64,000 nucleotides of DNA from JAJEFO01 sp965208685 (GCA_965208685.1 CBDBPL010000007.1:3100001-3164000), one strand, 5' to 3'; positions 1 to 9,137 are shown, counted from the stretch's first letter. Numbers and translations are program-made. The notes: generated from the letters alone by a model not told the origin.

Positions 1-1
1 C

Positions 2-868
2 CCGGCCGGCGGTGCATTCAACTCGATCATTGATCGCGGCGCGATGCAGGCGGCGGAAGACACCGGCGCAAATGTCCAAATCATCTACTCGGATTGGGAC
101 TTCGACAAGATGGTCACCCAGCTCCGCGAGGCGATCAGCCAAGCGCCCGACGGCATCGCGATGATGGGGCACCCGGGTGACGACGCGATCATGCCGTTGG
201 CGGCTGAGGCCGCTGCCGCGGGAATCCCGATGATGTACATGAACGTGGACGTGCCGGAAGTGCGTGCGGCCTTCGGGTCCGGGTACGTCGGGGCCACGCT
301 ATACCAGCAGGGACGGAACCTTGGCGCCGAGACCCTGCGTCTTGCGGGCGACAGGCTGCAGCCTGGCGATAGGGCAATCGTCATGAGCCGGTGGGAAAGC
401 GAAAACCGCGCTCAGCGCGAACTCGGCCTCGTGGACGTGCTGGAAGAGTTCGGCATGACGGTCATCAAGCTGCAAGAGGCCGAGGGCGCTTCTGCCGACC
501 AGATGCTGCAGATCCCGGTCCTGACCTCGACCCTGATCGCCAACCCCGACACCAAGCTCATCGGCTATCCCGGTGGCCCGTGGCTGGCTGCGGCACCGGT
601 GTTCATGGATGCGGTTGGCAAGGGTCCCGGCGACATCATGGCGGTTGGCTTCGACCTTGGCCAGGGCGTCATGACGGCGTTCGACGGCGGGTACGTGACG
701 GTGACAGCGGACCAGCAGCCCTACCAGCAGGGATACCTGCCGGTTCTGTCGCTCTGCCAGCAGCTGGTCTACAAGCTGGGACCGCTTAACGTGGACACCG
801 GCGCTGGCTTCGTGACGGCGGACAACTACAAGGATGTGGTTGCCCTCGCCGAGCAGGGCGTCCGCTAG
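2..868 (+). CDS. Sugar ABC transporter substrate-binding protein (5' truncated)
   Basis: This is the C-terminal ~288 residues of a periplasmic type-1 sugar-binding protein of the RbsB/Peripla_BP_4 kind. The reading frame is open from base 2, before the first internal ATG at 44, so the signal peptide and first beta strands lie outside the window. Visible hallmarks are the 'GAxxAAEDTGANVQI' helix after strand 1, the 'MMGHPGDDAIMPLAAEAAAAG' hinge area, a repeat of the Rossmann fold after ~residue 110, and 'GYVTVTADQQPYQQGYLP' near the C-terminus, where such proteins line the ligand pocket. It precedes an ATPase and permease of the same importer class, so it should deliver a monosaccharide or polyol-like ligand. 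The ligand cannot be read from sequence. Confidence 0.88.
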   Translation, partial: PAGGAFNSIIDRGAMQAAEDTGANVQIIYSDWDFDKMVTQLREAISQAPDGIAMMGHPGDDAIMPLAAEAAAAGIPMMYMNVDVPEVRAAFGSGYVGATLYQQGRNLGAETLRLAGDRLQPGDRAIVMSRWESENRAQRELGLVDVLEEFGMTVIKLQEAEGASADQMLQIPVLTSTLIANPDTKLIGYPGGPWLAAAPVFMDAVGKGPGDIMAVGFDLGQGVMTAFDGGYVTVTADQQPYQQGYLPVLSLCQQLVYKLGPLNVDTGAGFVTADNYKDVVALAEQGVR

Positions 869-941
869 TCCAGGATTTCTCCCGGGCCGGCCGATTCCCG
901 AAACCGGCCCGGGGCCGGACCTTCCAATCCGGAGCACGCTC

Positions 942-1733
942 ATGTCCGCGGCATCAGAGCCGGTCGTTGAACTGCGCAATATCGTCAAGCGATTCGGATC
1001 GGTCGAAGCCTTGTCAGGCGTCACGATGACCGTCCGCCACGGCGAGGTTCTTGGGCTGCTGGGAGACAATGGCGCGGGCAAGTCAACGCTGATCAAGACC
1101 CTTGCCGGAGTGCACGACCCCGACGAAGGCGAGATCATCGTGAAAGGCGAGGTTCGCAAGCCCTGGACGCCCGCGGCCGCGCGCGACGCAGGCATAGAGA
1201 CGGTCTTCCAGGATCGCGCGCTGGCGCCGCAGCACTCCATAGTGACCAATATCTTCATGGGGCGCGAGATTGCGAACTCTCTCGGTCTTCTGCGGGTGCA
1301 AATGCAGATCGACGAGGCCAACAGGCTGATGCGCGAAATCGGTTTCACCTCGAAGGTGTTCAACCCGGAAAGCACAGTCGGGACGCTTTCAGGGGGTGAG
1401 CGGCAGGGGGTGGCGATTGCCCGAGCGCTCTACAATCAGGCGGATGTGATCGTGCTGGATGAACCGACGACAGCGCTGTCGCTGACCGAGACCCAAAAGG
1501 TCTTCCGTTTCGTGGAGGCGGTCAAGTCCTCGGGCCGGACCGTGGTCTTCATCGGGCACAACATCCATCACGTCTGGGACATCGCCGACCGGTTCTTCGT
1601 CATCGACCGTGGGGCGGAAGCCTTCGAAGGCGCCAAGTCCTCTTTCACCGGCGCCGATCACCTGATCGAGATGATGCACCAGCTCGCAGAAACCGGCAGC
1701 GCGGACACGAGCTCGCTTTTGGAGCCGGCGTGA
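942..1733 (+). CDS. CUT2-type sugar ABC transporter ATP-binding protein (single domain)
   Basis: ATPase of the importer, 263 residues. Walker A is GDNGAGKST (residues 41-49), the signature is LSGGERQ (149-155), Walker B is VIVLDEP (169-175) and the switch histidine is in 'VFIGHN' (~203). It is a single nucleotide-binding domain like FrcA of rhizobia, not the duplicated ~500-residue RbsA/XylG form, so it should act as a homodimer. I chose the ATG at 942 because 'GGAG' lies ~8 bases upstream and the coding signal begins there; the longer open frame from 834 overlaps the previous gene. It overlaps the permease start by four bases (GTGA), which suggests translational coupling. Confidence 0.92.
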   Translation: MSAASEPVVELRNIVKRFGSVEALSGVTMTVRHGEVLGLLGDNGAGKSTLIKTLAGVHDPDEGEIIVKGEVRKPWTPAAARDAGIETVFQDRALAPQHSIVTNIFMGREIANSLGLLRVQMQIDEANRLMREIGFTSKVFNPESTVGTLSGGERQGVAIARALYNQADVIVLDEPTTALSLTETQKVFRFVEAVKSSGRTVVFIGHNIHHVWDIADRFFVIDRGAEAFEGAKSSFTGADHLIEMMHQLAETGSADTSSLLEPA

Positions 1734-2776
1734 GGATGAACACTGTGAACGACGCGACAGCCAATGCCAATTCAGGGGACGACCGCACTGAGCAATCCCG
1801 ATGGACGCTCTTTTACCGCAAGAACGGCCGGGCTCTGAACGCATTCCTGGCCCTTGTCCTGGTTTGGGTCTTTTTCGCGGTGAACAACCCGGCGCTTTTT
1901 CTGAACCCGCTGTTCTACAATGCATTCCTGTTTTCAGTTCCGGCAACGATTTTTCTGACCACCTCTTTGGTCTTTGTCATTGTTTCGGGCGAACTCGATC
2001 TGGCATTTCCGTCGGTCGTCGGTGCAGCCGGCGGAGTGTTCATGTACTCCGTCGTGCTCGGAGTGCCCGTGATACCAGCGTTCCTTCTGACCATGGGCTT
2101 CGGAGCGCTGATCGGTCTCGGCATCGGACTGATCGTTGTCTACGGGCGCATTTCCTCGCTGGTCGCAACGCTGGGTCTCAACTTCTTCATCCTCGGCATC
2201 GTCAACCTGCTCGCCCAAGGTCGGACCATCTCCGCGCCCGAGGCGATGAACAGCTTCGGATACACGCTCTTCGTCGGCAAATGGCACTTGTTCGACACGG
2301 CGCTGAGGGTGCCGAACCACTTCATTTGGTCACTGGTCTGGGTGGCATTCTGCTATGTGCTCTTCAAGTATCATCGGTTCGGCAACCGTGTGCAGCTTGT
2401 CGGAGACAATACCGACAGCGCCCGTGAAATGGGCATCAACATCGAGCGCATTCGCGTCAGCGTCTTTGTCGTATCAGGTGTCGCCGCGGCAATCACAGGT
2501 GCATTGCTCGTGCAGATGGCGAACATGGTCTGGTTCCCGACCAGCGGAAAGGCATATCTGCTGATCGCGCTTGCGGCACTTTTCGTCGGCGGCACGCCGA
2601 CCTGGGGCGGCGTGGGCACGATCTTTGGCGCGTTCTTTGGAGCGATGACCGTCACGCTGATCCCGTCCGGCGCGGTCGGTGCGGGATTTGCCGGCTATTG
2701 GACAGACTTCATATTCGGCCTCGTCATCATCCTGACCATGATCGCGCACCGATTTTCGGGCGCGCGGGTCCGATGA
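1730..2776 (+). CDS. CUT2-type sugar ABC transporter permease
   Basis: Inner-membrane permease of 348 residues with about 8-10 hydrophobic helices, of the RbsC/FrcC (BPD_transp_2) family. Family features are 'SGELDLAFPSVVGAAGG' (~residues 83-100, equivalent to the RbsC 'SGGIDLSVGS' motif), the coupling-loop stretch 'GDNTDSAREMGINIERIR' and the 'LIALAALFVGGTPTWGGVGTIFGA' helix. The start is a GTG overlapping the ATPase stop, preceded by GGAG; an ATG two codons later is possible. Only one permease gene is present, so the channel is presumably a homodimer. The next gene follows after one base. Confidence 0.92.
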   Translation: MRMNTVNDATANANSGDDRTEQSRWTLFYRKNGRALNAFLALVLVWVFFAVNNPALFLNPLFYNAFLFSVPATIFLTTSLVFVIVSGELDLAFPSVVGAAGGVFMYSVVLGVPVIPAFLLTMGFGALIGLGIGLIVVYGRISSLVATLGLNFFILGIVNLLAQGRTISAPEAMNSFGYTLFVGKWHLFDTALRVPNHFIWSLVWVAFCYVLFKYHRFGNRVQLVGDNTDSAREMGINIERIRVSVFVVSGVAAAITGALLVQMANMVWFPTSGKAYLLIALAALFVGGTPTWGGVGTIFGAFFGAMTVTLIPSGAVGAGFAGYWTDFIFGLVIILTMIAHRFSGARVR

Positions 2777-2777
2777 C

Positions 2778-3506
2778 ATGGGCGCGGCGGCGGTCACCGG
2801 AGCGGCGGGCGGCATTGGCGGCGCGATAGCGCGAGCGCTTGCGGATGCCGGATACGAAGTGGCGCTGCTGGACCGCGTTCGGCCACAACCACTGGAGGAC
2901 GGCGAGGGCCTTGCCCTGGCCGTCGACCTGACCGACCCAGACGCGGTCGGCACGGCCTTCGAGCGCATCCGCTGTGCGTTCGGCGCGCTCGACGCGTTGG
3001 TCAACGTTGCCGGGATCAACCACCGCTCACCCGTCGCGACGATGGAGGTGCGGGACTGGGACCGCATGATGGACACAAATGTCGGCTCCATGTTCCTGAC
3101 CGCAAAGTTCGGCCTGCCCCTGCTGGAGAGAGGCCGGGGACGTGCGATCGTCAATATGGCCTCGGTCTCGGGGCACGTCGCCTCGGCCGACTATCCGGCC
3201 TATGTCATGACCAAGGCGGCGGTCGAAAGCTTCACCACAGCGCTTGCCCAAGAGGCCGGTGACCGGGGCATCCGCGTGAATGCAGTGGCGCCAGGCTGGG
3301 TGAACGCCGGGTTCACCGATCACGCGAAGGCCAAGGCCGATGACCCAGCGCTGCTGGACGCGGCGGCCCGGGATGCTCACCTGCTGGGCCGCATGGCGGA
3401 ACCGTCCGAGGTTGCTGCCGCGGTCCTTTGGTTGTGCTCGGACAAGGCATCGTTCGTGACCGGCCAGACGCTCTTCGTCGACGGCGGCTTCATGAGGAAG
3501 CACTGA
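2778..3506 (+). CDS. SDR family oxidoreductase (first of tandem pair)
   Basis: Classical short-chain dehydrogenase/reductase, 242 residues. The NAD(P)-binding motif TGAAGGIG is at residues 7-14, NVAG ~77, the catalytic Ser in 'MASVSG' and the YVMTK (YxxxK) pair ~142-146, followed by the family's 'IRVNAVAPGWV' and a 'FVDGGF' C-terminus. It starts one base after the permease stop and is followed by a second SDR three bases later, so it belongs to the transport/catabolic operon. A role in oxidising or reducing a hydroxyl of the imported sugar or its dioxygenase product is inference; substrate and stereochemistry are unknown. Confidence 0.9.
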   Translation: MGAAAVTGAAGGIGGAIARALADAGYEVALLDRVRPQPLEDGEGLALAVDLTDPDAVGTAFERIRCAFGALDALVNVAGINHRSPVATMEVRDWDRMMDTNVGSMFLTAKFGLPLLERGRGRAIVNMASVSGHVASADYPAYVMTKAAVESFTTALAQEAGDRGIRVNAVAPGWVNAGFTDHAKAKADDPALLDAAARDAHLLGRMAEPSEVAAAVLWLCSDKASFVTGQTLFVDGGFMRKH

Positions 3507-3508
3507 CG

Positions 3509-4207
3509 ATGTCTTCGATGGCGATCACCGGCGGCGCGGGCGGCATCGGTGCGGCGCTTGTGCGCAAGCTTGAGGCTGCGGGTCAACGGACGATTTCGCT
3601 GGACCTGGAACCAAGCGCAGAGGCGTCCGAATGCCACGTGCTCGATGTTTCGGACGAGGTGGCCGTCGCGAAGGCGTTCAGGGCCGCCGAGACTCTGGCG
3701 GGCCTTGCCTGCATCGCTGGCACGAACGCGCGCGGCCGGGTCGAGGGTCTCTCGTGGGATGAGTGGAACCGCGTCATGGCGGTGAACGTTCGCGGCGCGA
3801 TGCTTGCCATGAAGCACGCCAGCGGGCGGCTGCGCAATGGGGGCAGCATCGTCCTGATGTCTTCCGTGTCGGCCAAGATCGGCACCGACGGCTATGTCGC
3901 CTATCACACGTCGAAGGGCGCATTGCTGGGCCTGATGCGGGCCGCGAGCGGCGAGTTCGCCCCACGCGGCATCCGGGTGAATGCCGTCAGCCCAGGCTGG
4001 GTCGATACCGCCTTCACCGACCGCGCGCTGGCCGAACAGCCGGATGGCGAAGCCGTCAGGGCAATGGCAGGCGACGCACACATCCTCGGCCGAATGGCGC
4101 GGCCCGAAGAAATCGCCGACGCGATCGTTTTCCTCATGTCCGACGCGGCAAGCTTCGTTACCGGTACCGAGTTGATTGTCGACGGGGGGTTCCTGTGCAG
4201 GCGATGA
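3509..4207 (+). CDS. SDR family oxidoreductase (second of tandem pair)
   Basis: Second classical SDR, 232 residues. It has TGGAGGIG at residues 7-14, catalytic Ser in 'LMSSVSAK' and YHTSK as the catalytic pair (~132-136), then 'IRVNAVSPGWVDTAFTD' and 'IVDGGF'. It resembles its upstream neighbour closely in the C-terminal half, which suggests an old duplication, but lacks the usual ~15 residues between strands 2 and 3, making it short for the family. The ATG at 3509 follows the previous stop by two bases. Its stop overlaps the next start (ATGA at 4204-4207). Two different SDRs in one operon would allow an oxidation plus a reduction, for example an epimerisation; this is inference. Confidence 0.9.
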   Translation: MSSMAITGGAGGIGAALVRKLEAAGQRTISLDLEPSAEASECHVLDVSDEVAVAKAFRAAETLAGLACIAGTNARGRVEGLSWDEWNRVMAVNVRGAMLAMKHASGRLRNGGSIVLMSSVSAKIGTDGYVAYHTSKGALLGLMRAASGEFAPRGIRVNAVSPGWVDTAFTDRALAEQPDGEAVRAMAGDAHILGRMARPEEIADAIVFLMSDAASFVTGTELIVDGGFLCRR

Positions 4208-5085
4208 GCGACAACGCCTCGACAGACAGGGAGTTGCTGGCACGAGGTTACGCCCGCCTCCCGCATCTGTTGCCGGACGATCTGGTGGCCCGACTGATCC
4301 GCATGTCCGCGGCCAACGTGGAACGGGCGAGCGAAGCGCATCGGGCGGCAAACCGTTCGCAGGGTTCGCTGATCAACATCGCGACGGAACCGGGCTACGC
4401 CGAGCTTGTTGCCGCTCCGGAGATCCTGAACGGGCTCGCGGGTCTGGGCTTCTGCGATCTGCGATTTCAGTCCGGCTTTCTGATCTCGAAGCCCGGCAAC
4501 TCGCCGGCGCTCTTCTGGCATCAGGACTGGTGGGGATGGTCGCTTGAATCCTCCTATCTTGCCCGTCCGCAGCAGATCGGCGTGATGGTCTACCTTGGCC
4601 GGACCAGCGTCTCGAACGGCTGCCTGAGGGTGCTGCCGGGCTCACACATGCAAAGCCACCGCCTGCACGACTCAATCACGGCACACGACGCCGGGTTGTC
4701 CCGCGTTGAAGACGAGAGACACGAACTCTACCAGAGCGCCCAGGGCGAGGTTGCCCTTCCGAGCAAACCGGGGGACGTGCTTGTCATCGACGCCCGACTT
4801 CTGCATTCGGCCTATCCCAACACCACTGACCAGGAGCGGATGCTGCTGACGCTTTGGTATCATCCCTTTTGGCCAGACCTGCCGCGAGGCATTCGCGCCC
4901 ATGCCGCCAACGTCTTCGATGGCGCGGTGTCCGACGTTTCCCATGACAGCTGTCCAACACCTCGAAGCTGGCCGCCGGAGGCGTTGAAGAAGATCTCGGC
5001 TTTGGTGCCTGAGCCCCCCGGCGGACCACCGGTCGAATTCGACAGGCGCCCCGATACCGATCGGATGGAGGCCATGCGTGACTGA
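4204..5085 (+). CDS. Phytanoyl-CoA dioxygenase (PhyH) family Fe(II)/2-oxoglutarate oxygenase
   Basis: Protein of 293 residues with the 2-His-1-carboxylate facial triad: H106 and D108 in 'WHQDWW', distal H201 in 'ARLLHSAYPN', and R212 in 'QERMLLT' placed to bind 2-oxoglutarate. 'GCLRVLPGSHM' is the usual PhyH turn before the linker. Family members hydroxylate, demethylate or cleave C-heteroatom bonds on small molecules, and the substrate cannot be named here. The start ATG at 4204 overlaps the SDR stop by four bases; a GTG at 4195 is an alternative. Its place between SDRs and a glycosidase suggests that it acts on an imported sugar derivative, with an SDR handling the carbonyl product. Confidence 0.87.
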   Translation: MSDNASTDRELLARGYARLPHLLPDDLVARLIRMSAANVERASEAHRAANRSQGSLINIATEPGYAELVAAPEILNGLAGLGFCDLRFQSGFLISKPGNSPALFWHQDWWGWSLESSYLARPQQIGVMVYLGRTSVSNGCLRVLPGSHMQSHRLHDSITAHDAGLSRVEDERHELYQSAQGEVALPSKPGDVLVIDARLLHSAYPNTTDQERMLLTLWYHPFWPDLPRGIRAHAANVFDGAVSDVSHDSCPTPRSWPPEALKKISALVPEPPGGPPVEFDRRPDTDRMEAMRD

Positions 5086-7162
5086 CATGTACACGAAAGA
5101 AGGTGACGCGCTGATCATCCGCTTCAACAGCGAGTGCGTGCGGGTCGAAGCCTGGGGGCCGGACGCCCTGAGAACGCGTGCGCGCCCCGGGGGGAAAGTC
5201 GCCGAACCGCATGTCAGCGCGCTCTTGGCGGCCGCGCCGTCAAGACCATCGATCGCGATCGACGGGACGCGCGCCCGTATCCGAAACGGGCGAATCGAGG
5301 CGCGGATAAGGCTGGCGCGCCGGCTTGGTGCAGACGTCCGTCAGGAACCGGTGATTGGATATTACGACACGGTGACGGGCGAAGAGATCCTGTCTGAAGC
5401 ACGCAGTCATTTTGCCGGACCCCCGCCGCGGCGGTTCAAGCCGATCGCATCGGGAAGCTTTCAGCTTGAGGCGACATTCACGGCCTATGACGATGAGCAC
5501 CTGATGGGCCTCGGCCAACCGCAACACGGGCGGGAGGACCTGAAGGCCACCTCGACCAACCTCGTGCAACAGAACACGCACGTGGTCGTCCCTTTCGTGA
5601 TCTCGTCACGAGGCTACGGGTTCTTGTGGAACAATCCGGCGGTTGGTCGAGTCGAATTCGCGTCCAACATCACGCGCTGGCGGGCCGACGCGACGCCAGG
5701 CCTCGACTACTGGATCACCGCCGGCGAGACACCGGAGCACGTACTGCGGACCTACATCGCCGCGACCGGACTGCCGCCCGCATGCCCCAACTGGGTGACC
5801 GGCTTCTGGCAATCGAAGCTTCGCTATCGCTCGCAACAGGAAGTCGTGAACGTCGCCCGCGGCTACCGGCAGCGTGGGATTCCGCTGTCGTGCATCGTGA
5901 TCGACTTCTTCGCCTGGACCCGGCAGGGCGAGTGGGAGTTCGACCCCGCCGAATGGCCCGACCCGGAGGGCCTGGTGCGCGAACTGGACGAAATGGGCGT
6001 GAAGACCATCGTCTCGATCTGGCCGACGGTCGGCGCGAACGCGAAGTACTTCGCCGAGATGCGCGAAAAGGGGTATCTCCTGCGCACCGAGCGTGGCGTA
6101 CCTGCGGTCATCCAGTTCCCCGACAAGGACCCGTTCGGGGTTCACTTCCTGACATATTACGACGTCTTCAACCCCGATGCCCGCGACTTCCACTGGGACA
6201 AGGCCAGGCGGAACTACTTCGACCGGGGCATCAGCAGCTTCTGGCTGGATTCCTGCGAACCGGAGATGCGACCCGCAGATGCGGAAAATGTACGAACTCA
6301 CCTCGGCAACGGGGCGGAGATGCTTTCGGCCTATCCGCTGCTCCATGCGCAACGCTACGCCGACGGCCTGAAAGAGGCAGGCGCCAACGATGCGGTGCTC
6401 CTGTGTCGCTCGATCTGGGCAGGCGGGCAGCGTTACCCGGTCATCCTGTGGTCCGGCGACGTCTGGTCGACATGGGAAGACTATCGCGCCCAGATCGCTG
6501 CGGGACTGCACGCGGCCATGTCGGGAATCGGCTGGTGGACGACCGATATCGGTGGATTCTACGAGGGCCACTCCGACGATCCCGAATTTCCCGAACTTCT
6601 TGTCCGCTGGTTCGAATTCGGTGTGTTCTCGCCGGTCTGCCGCCTGCACGGCGTCCGAGTGCCGAACGACGTTCCTTTCGCATCCACTGACGGCGAAGTC
6701 GATTATGGCCGAGATCTCTTCCAGGTCTTCACCGACACGGGCGGCGACAACGAGGTCTGGAGCTACGGACCCAAGGTGGAAGAGATCCTGACGCGGCTGC
6801 TGGAGCTGCGCGAACGGCTGCGCCCCTATCTGGCCGAAGTCATGGCAGAATACACCGCGACGGGCGTGCCGCCGATGCGCCCATTGCCCTTCGCGTTTCC
6901 CTCCGACACGGCGCTGCGGATCCCACAAGGCGCATACATGCTCGGGCCCGAACTGCTGGTGGCGCCTGTGCTGGAGCCCGGAGCGAAATCGCGGGAGACA
7001 TGCCTGCCAGTTGGACGCGACTGGGTACACGCCTGGACTGGCGAGCTTTACGCAGGAGGCACTGCGACCCGGGTCTCCGCGAAGCTGGGGATGCCGCCCG
7101 TCTTCTGTTTGGCGGAACATTGGAGCGTTCACATGAGCAGCTTTGAGAACCTGTCGCTGTAA
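5078..7162 (+). CDS. Glycoside hydrolase family 31 alpha-glycosidase
   Basis: Cytoplasmic (no signal peptide) GH31 enzyme of 694 residues. An N-terminal galactose-mutarotase-like beta domain is followed by the TIM barrel starting at 'GFWQSKLRYRSQQEV' (~residue 245), with 'GEWEFDPAEWPDPEGLV' (~285). The nucleophile is Asp391 in 'FWLDSCEPE' and the acid/base Asp461 in 'ILWSGDVWSTW'; 'GWWTTDIGGF' closes the active site. The barrel signatures are closest to alpha-xylosidase/alpha-glucosidase subgroups. The RxxW sulfonate-binding spacing known from sulfoquinovosidases is not evident. The GTG at 5078 has GGAGG six bases upstream and overlaps the dioxygenase by eight bases; ATG 5087 is the alternative. 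Last gene of the operon. Confidence 0.9.
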   Translation: MTDMYTKEGDALIIRFNSECVRVEAWGPDALRTRARPGGKVAEPHVSALLAAAPSRPSIAIDGTRARIRNGRIEARIRLARRLGADVRQEPVIGYYDTVTGEEILSEARSHFAGPPPRRFKPIASGSFQLEATFTAYDDEHLMGLGQPQHGREDLKATSTNLVQQNTHVVVPFVISSRGYGFLWNNPAVGRVEFASNITRWRADATPGLDYWITAGETPEHVLRTYIAATGLPPACPNWVTGFWQSKLRYRSQQEVVNVARGYRQRGIPLSCIVIDFFAWTRQGEWEFDPAEWPDPEGLVRELDEMGVKTIVSIWPTVGANAKYFAEMREKGYLLRTERGVPAVIQFPDKDPFGVHFLTYYDVFNPDARDFHWDKARRNYFDRGISSFWLDSCEPEMRPADAENVRTHLGNGAEMLSAYPLLHAQRYADGLKEAGANDAVLLCRSIWAGGQRYPVILWSGDVWSTWEDYRAQIAAGLHAAMSGIGWWTTDIGGFYEGHSDDPEFPELLVRWFEFGVFSPVCRLHGVRVPNDVPFASTDGEVDYGRDLFQVFTDTGGDNEVWSYGPKVEEILTRLLELRERLRPYLAEVMAEYTATGVPPMRPLPFAFPSDTALRIPQGAYMLGPELLVAPVLEPGAKSRETCLPVGRDWVHAWTGELYAGGTATRVSAKLGMPPVFCLAEHWSVHMSSFENLSL

Positions 7163-7489
7163 GCTCATCGCGACCTTGGCCCGACACTCGACCTGGAAAC
7201 TCTGCTCGCGCTGAGGCGATTCCTTCCGCGTCCGCCAGGAATCCGCCTCGACATACCGCCCGCTCACCGCAGCGTTGGCGCCGGGATCGATTCGCCGTGC
7301 CGGACGGCGTGCGTTTGACCCTCACCTACATGGCCCCGGTCAGCGCCGTCCCGTCTGCAATCAACTGGTGCCTGTTCGTTTGCCGGCGTCGCCGTACCGA
7401 CGGCAAGTTGGGCGGGAAATGGCGCCGCTCCGCTCGATTCTCAACCCCGGTTGCCAACGGGCCCTGGTGCCTGAAATCGAAGAACTGCC
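7163..7489. other. Intergenic stretch without a supported gene
   Basis: Lies between the GH31 gene and the 3' end of the tRNA-Gln gene. The open frames here show no family motif and have no ribosome-binding site. No clear terminator hairpin with a T run is visible after the GH31 stop. Confidence 0.6.
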
Positions 7490-7564
7490 TGGCTGGGGTG
7501 GTAGGATTCGAACCTACGATACACGGTACCAAAAACCGCTGCCTTACCACTTGGCTACACCCCA
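7490..7564 (-). tRNA. tRNA-Gln (anticodon TTG)
   Basis: On the minus strand the acceptor TGGGGTG pairs perfectly with CACCCCA, followed by discriminator G and an encoded CCA. The D arm is GCCA/GGC. The anticodon stem-loop is GCGGT-TTTTGGT-ACCGT with TTG at positions 34-36. The T arm is GTAGG-TTCGAAT-CCTAC. All four arms pair, so the gene looks functional. It stands alone, with nhaA downstream on the same strand. Confidence 0.96.
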
Positions 7565-7645
7565 CCGGGCGGGCGTTACTTACGCAAGCCGATTGGTTCA
7601 TGCAAGACCCGCACTCCGCGATTCAGTGCATTGCGGCTGTCGGGC

Positions 7646-8959
7646 TCATCCGTGCTGTTTCTCGATCTTCGAGAGTTTCCCGACAACCAGGGAAATCACC
7701 GCTGCGAAGAAGCTGAGAAGGGCACCCATCTTCGCCGCATCCTGCACGGCGCCCGGATCGAAGGCGACAGTGGCGATGAACAGAGAGACCGTGAAGCCGA
7801 TCGCGGCGACGCAACCGATCACGAAGAGATCGACTATGCGTACGCCCGACGGCAATCCAAGCTTCATTGGACTGGCCGCGAACCAGCCGAAGAGCAGAAC
7901 GCCGAAAGGCTTGCCCACGATCAGGCCCAGGAGAACCAGCCAGGTCGCCGTGCCAATGGCAGAGAACTCGACACCCGCGTTCAGCAGGCCAAAGAAGAAC
8001 AGAATGACCTCGACGGGATGCTTCAGCAGGTGCTCGCAGTGGTTCAGCAGATCCGTCAGGTACTGCTCCGCCTCGGCAAAGATGCCGAAGGCGCGGTCTG
8101 CATGAGGAAGTGTCGGCACGATGGGGAGCAGGCCGAGCGCGGGATGCAGACCGCTTTCCTGGAACCCGTACCAACTCATGGCTCCTGCCACGAGATAGGG
8201 CCAAAACGACAGCTTCTTCCGCACCCAGGTCGACTTGCGGCGCTCCTGGTCCGCCCGGTCCAGCCAGCGAGGCAGCCAGTTGAAGAGCACGTAGACGGCG
8301 ATCGCCGAAAAGACCGACAGCAGGAACCACTCGGGCGCCAGCTCGCCGGATGGGTAGAAGACGGCGAGGATGATCAGGCCGCAGGCGTCATCGGCAATTG
8401 CGAGAAGCAGCAGGAAGCGGACTGCCGGATGCCCGGCCCCGAACACGAGCCGGCCCACAAGATAGCTGAAGGCGATGTCCGTGGCCGTCGGTATCGCCCA
8501 GCCGTTCGCCACCGCATCGTACGTATCCGAGCCAAGATATGCCGCGAGCCCGAGGTACACGACGATCGGACCGATCATCCCTCCCGCGGTTGCGACAAGC
8601 GGCGTTGCCGCCTTTCTGCCCCGGAGCGAGCCGTTCTCAAGTATCATCGCCTCCCAGACCTCCTTCGCCGCAATCGCGAAGAAAAAGGCCATCAGCACGT
8701 CGTTCACGAGGAAGTGGAAGCTCAGGACCTTTGCGGCACCAGGATCCGGCAAGTCACTGACTTGGTGGAATCCGTAGTACTTGCCGTAGGCTTTCTGCCA
8801 ATAGGCTGCATCCACGCCCGCCCAGTCGTTGAACCAGAGCGGATACTCGACCAGCAGCTTGTAGGTTCCGGGATCGGCATTCGCCCAGACAAGCGCGATC
8901 AGCGCCCCGATGATCAACAGCAGCGAATAGTTGGTAACGAAGTTCCAGACACGATACAT
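7646..8959 (-). CDS. nhaA: Na+/H+ antiporter NhaA
   Basis: Inner-membrane sodium/proton antiporter, 437 residues with 11-12 predicted helices. The hallmark stretch 'WAIPTATDIAFSYLVG' and the adjacent aspartates of 'LAIADDACGLIILAVFY' correspond to the Na+/H+-binding pair Asp163/Asp164 of the E. coli protein. It is ~50 residues longer than the E. coli form, mostly from a loop after the first helix (about residues 30-75) that is rich in Tyr/Trp. Expected to export Na+ in exchange for H+, which fits a marine lifestyle. It lies downstream of the arsR/permease pair with a ~178-base gap, so it is probably a separate unit. Confidence 0.93.
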   Translation of the reverse strand: MYRVWNFVTNYSLLLIIGALIALVWANADPGTYKLLVEYPLWFNDWAGVDAAYWQKAYGKYYGFHQVSDLPDPGAAKVLSFHFLVNDVLMAFFFAIAAKEVWEAMILENGSLRGRKAATPLVATAGGMIGPIVVYLGLAAYLGSDTYDAVANGWAIPTATDIAFSYLVGRLVFGAGHPAVRFLLLLAIADDACGLIILAVFYPSGELAPEWFLLSVFSAIAVYVLFNWLPRWLDRADQERRKSTWVRKKLSFWPYLVAGAMSWYGFQESGLHPALGLLPIVPTLPHADRAFGIFAEAEQYLTDLLNHCEHLLKHPVEVILFFFGLLNAGVEFSAIGTATWLVLLGLIVGKPFGVLLFGWFAASPMKLGLPSGVRIVDLFVIGCVAAIGFTVSLFIATVAFDPGAVQDAAKMGALLSFFAAVISLVVGKLSKIEKQHG

Positions 8960-9137
8960 CCCGACGCTCCTTCAAGCATTCTGGCCGAAATAAACTGCCA
9001 TCCCGTGCTGGGCAAGCCGAGGGCCCGCATTTCCAGCGCACCGTGCAGTGACGGCTGCATGCAGGTCATGCATGCCCGAATTGCCGGAAGCTTGACAGGC
9101 AGTCATGCGGGGCAAGCCGATCGGCCAGTACCAGCGT

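Noticed and set aside
5078..7162. Assignment of the GH31 as a sulfoquinovosidase
   Set aside because: The stretch after beta-strand 2 reads 'TRQGEWEFDPAEWPDP', typical of xylosidase/glucosidase subgroups; the RxxW sulfonate-binding spacing of known sulfoquinovosidases is not seen. Kept only as a hypothesis for the operon.
5606..7267. Open frame of ~553 codons on the minus strand
   Set aside because: Antisense to the GH31 gene; no ribosome-binding site and no recognisable domain.
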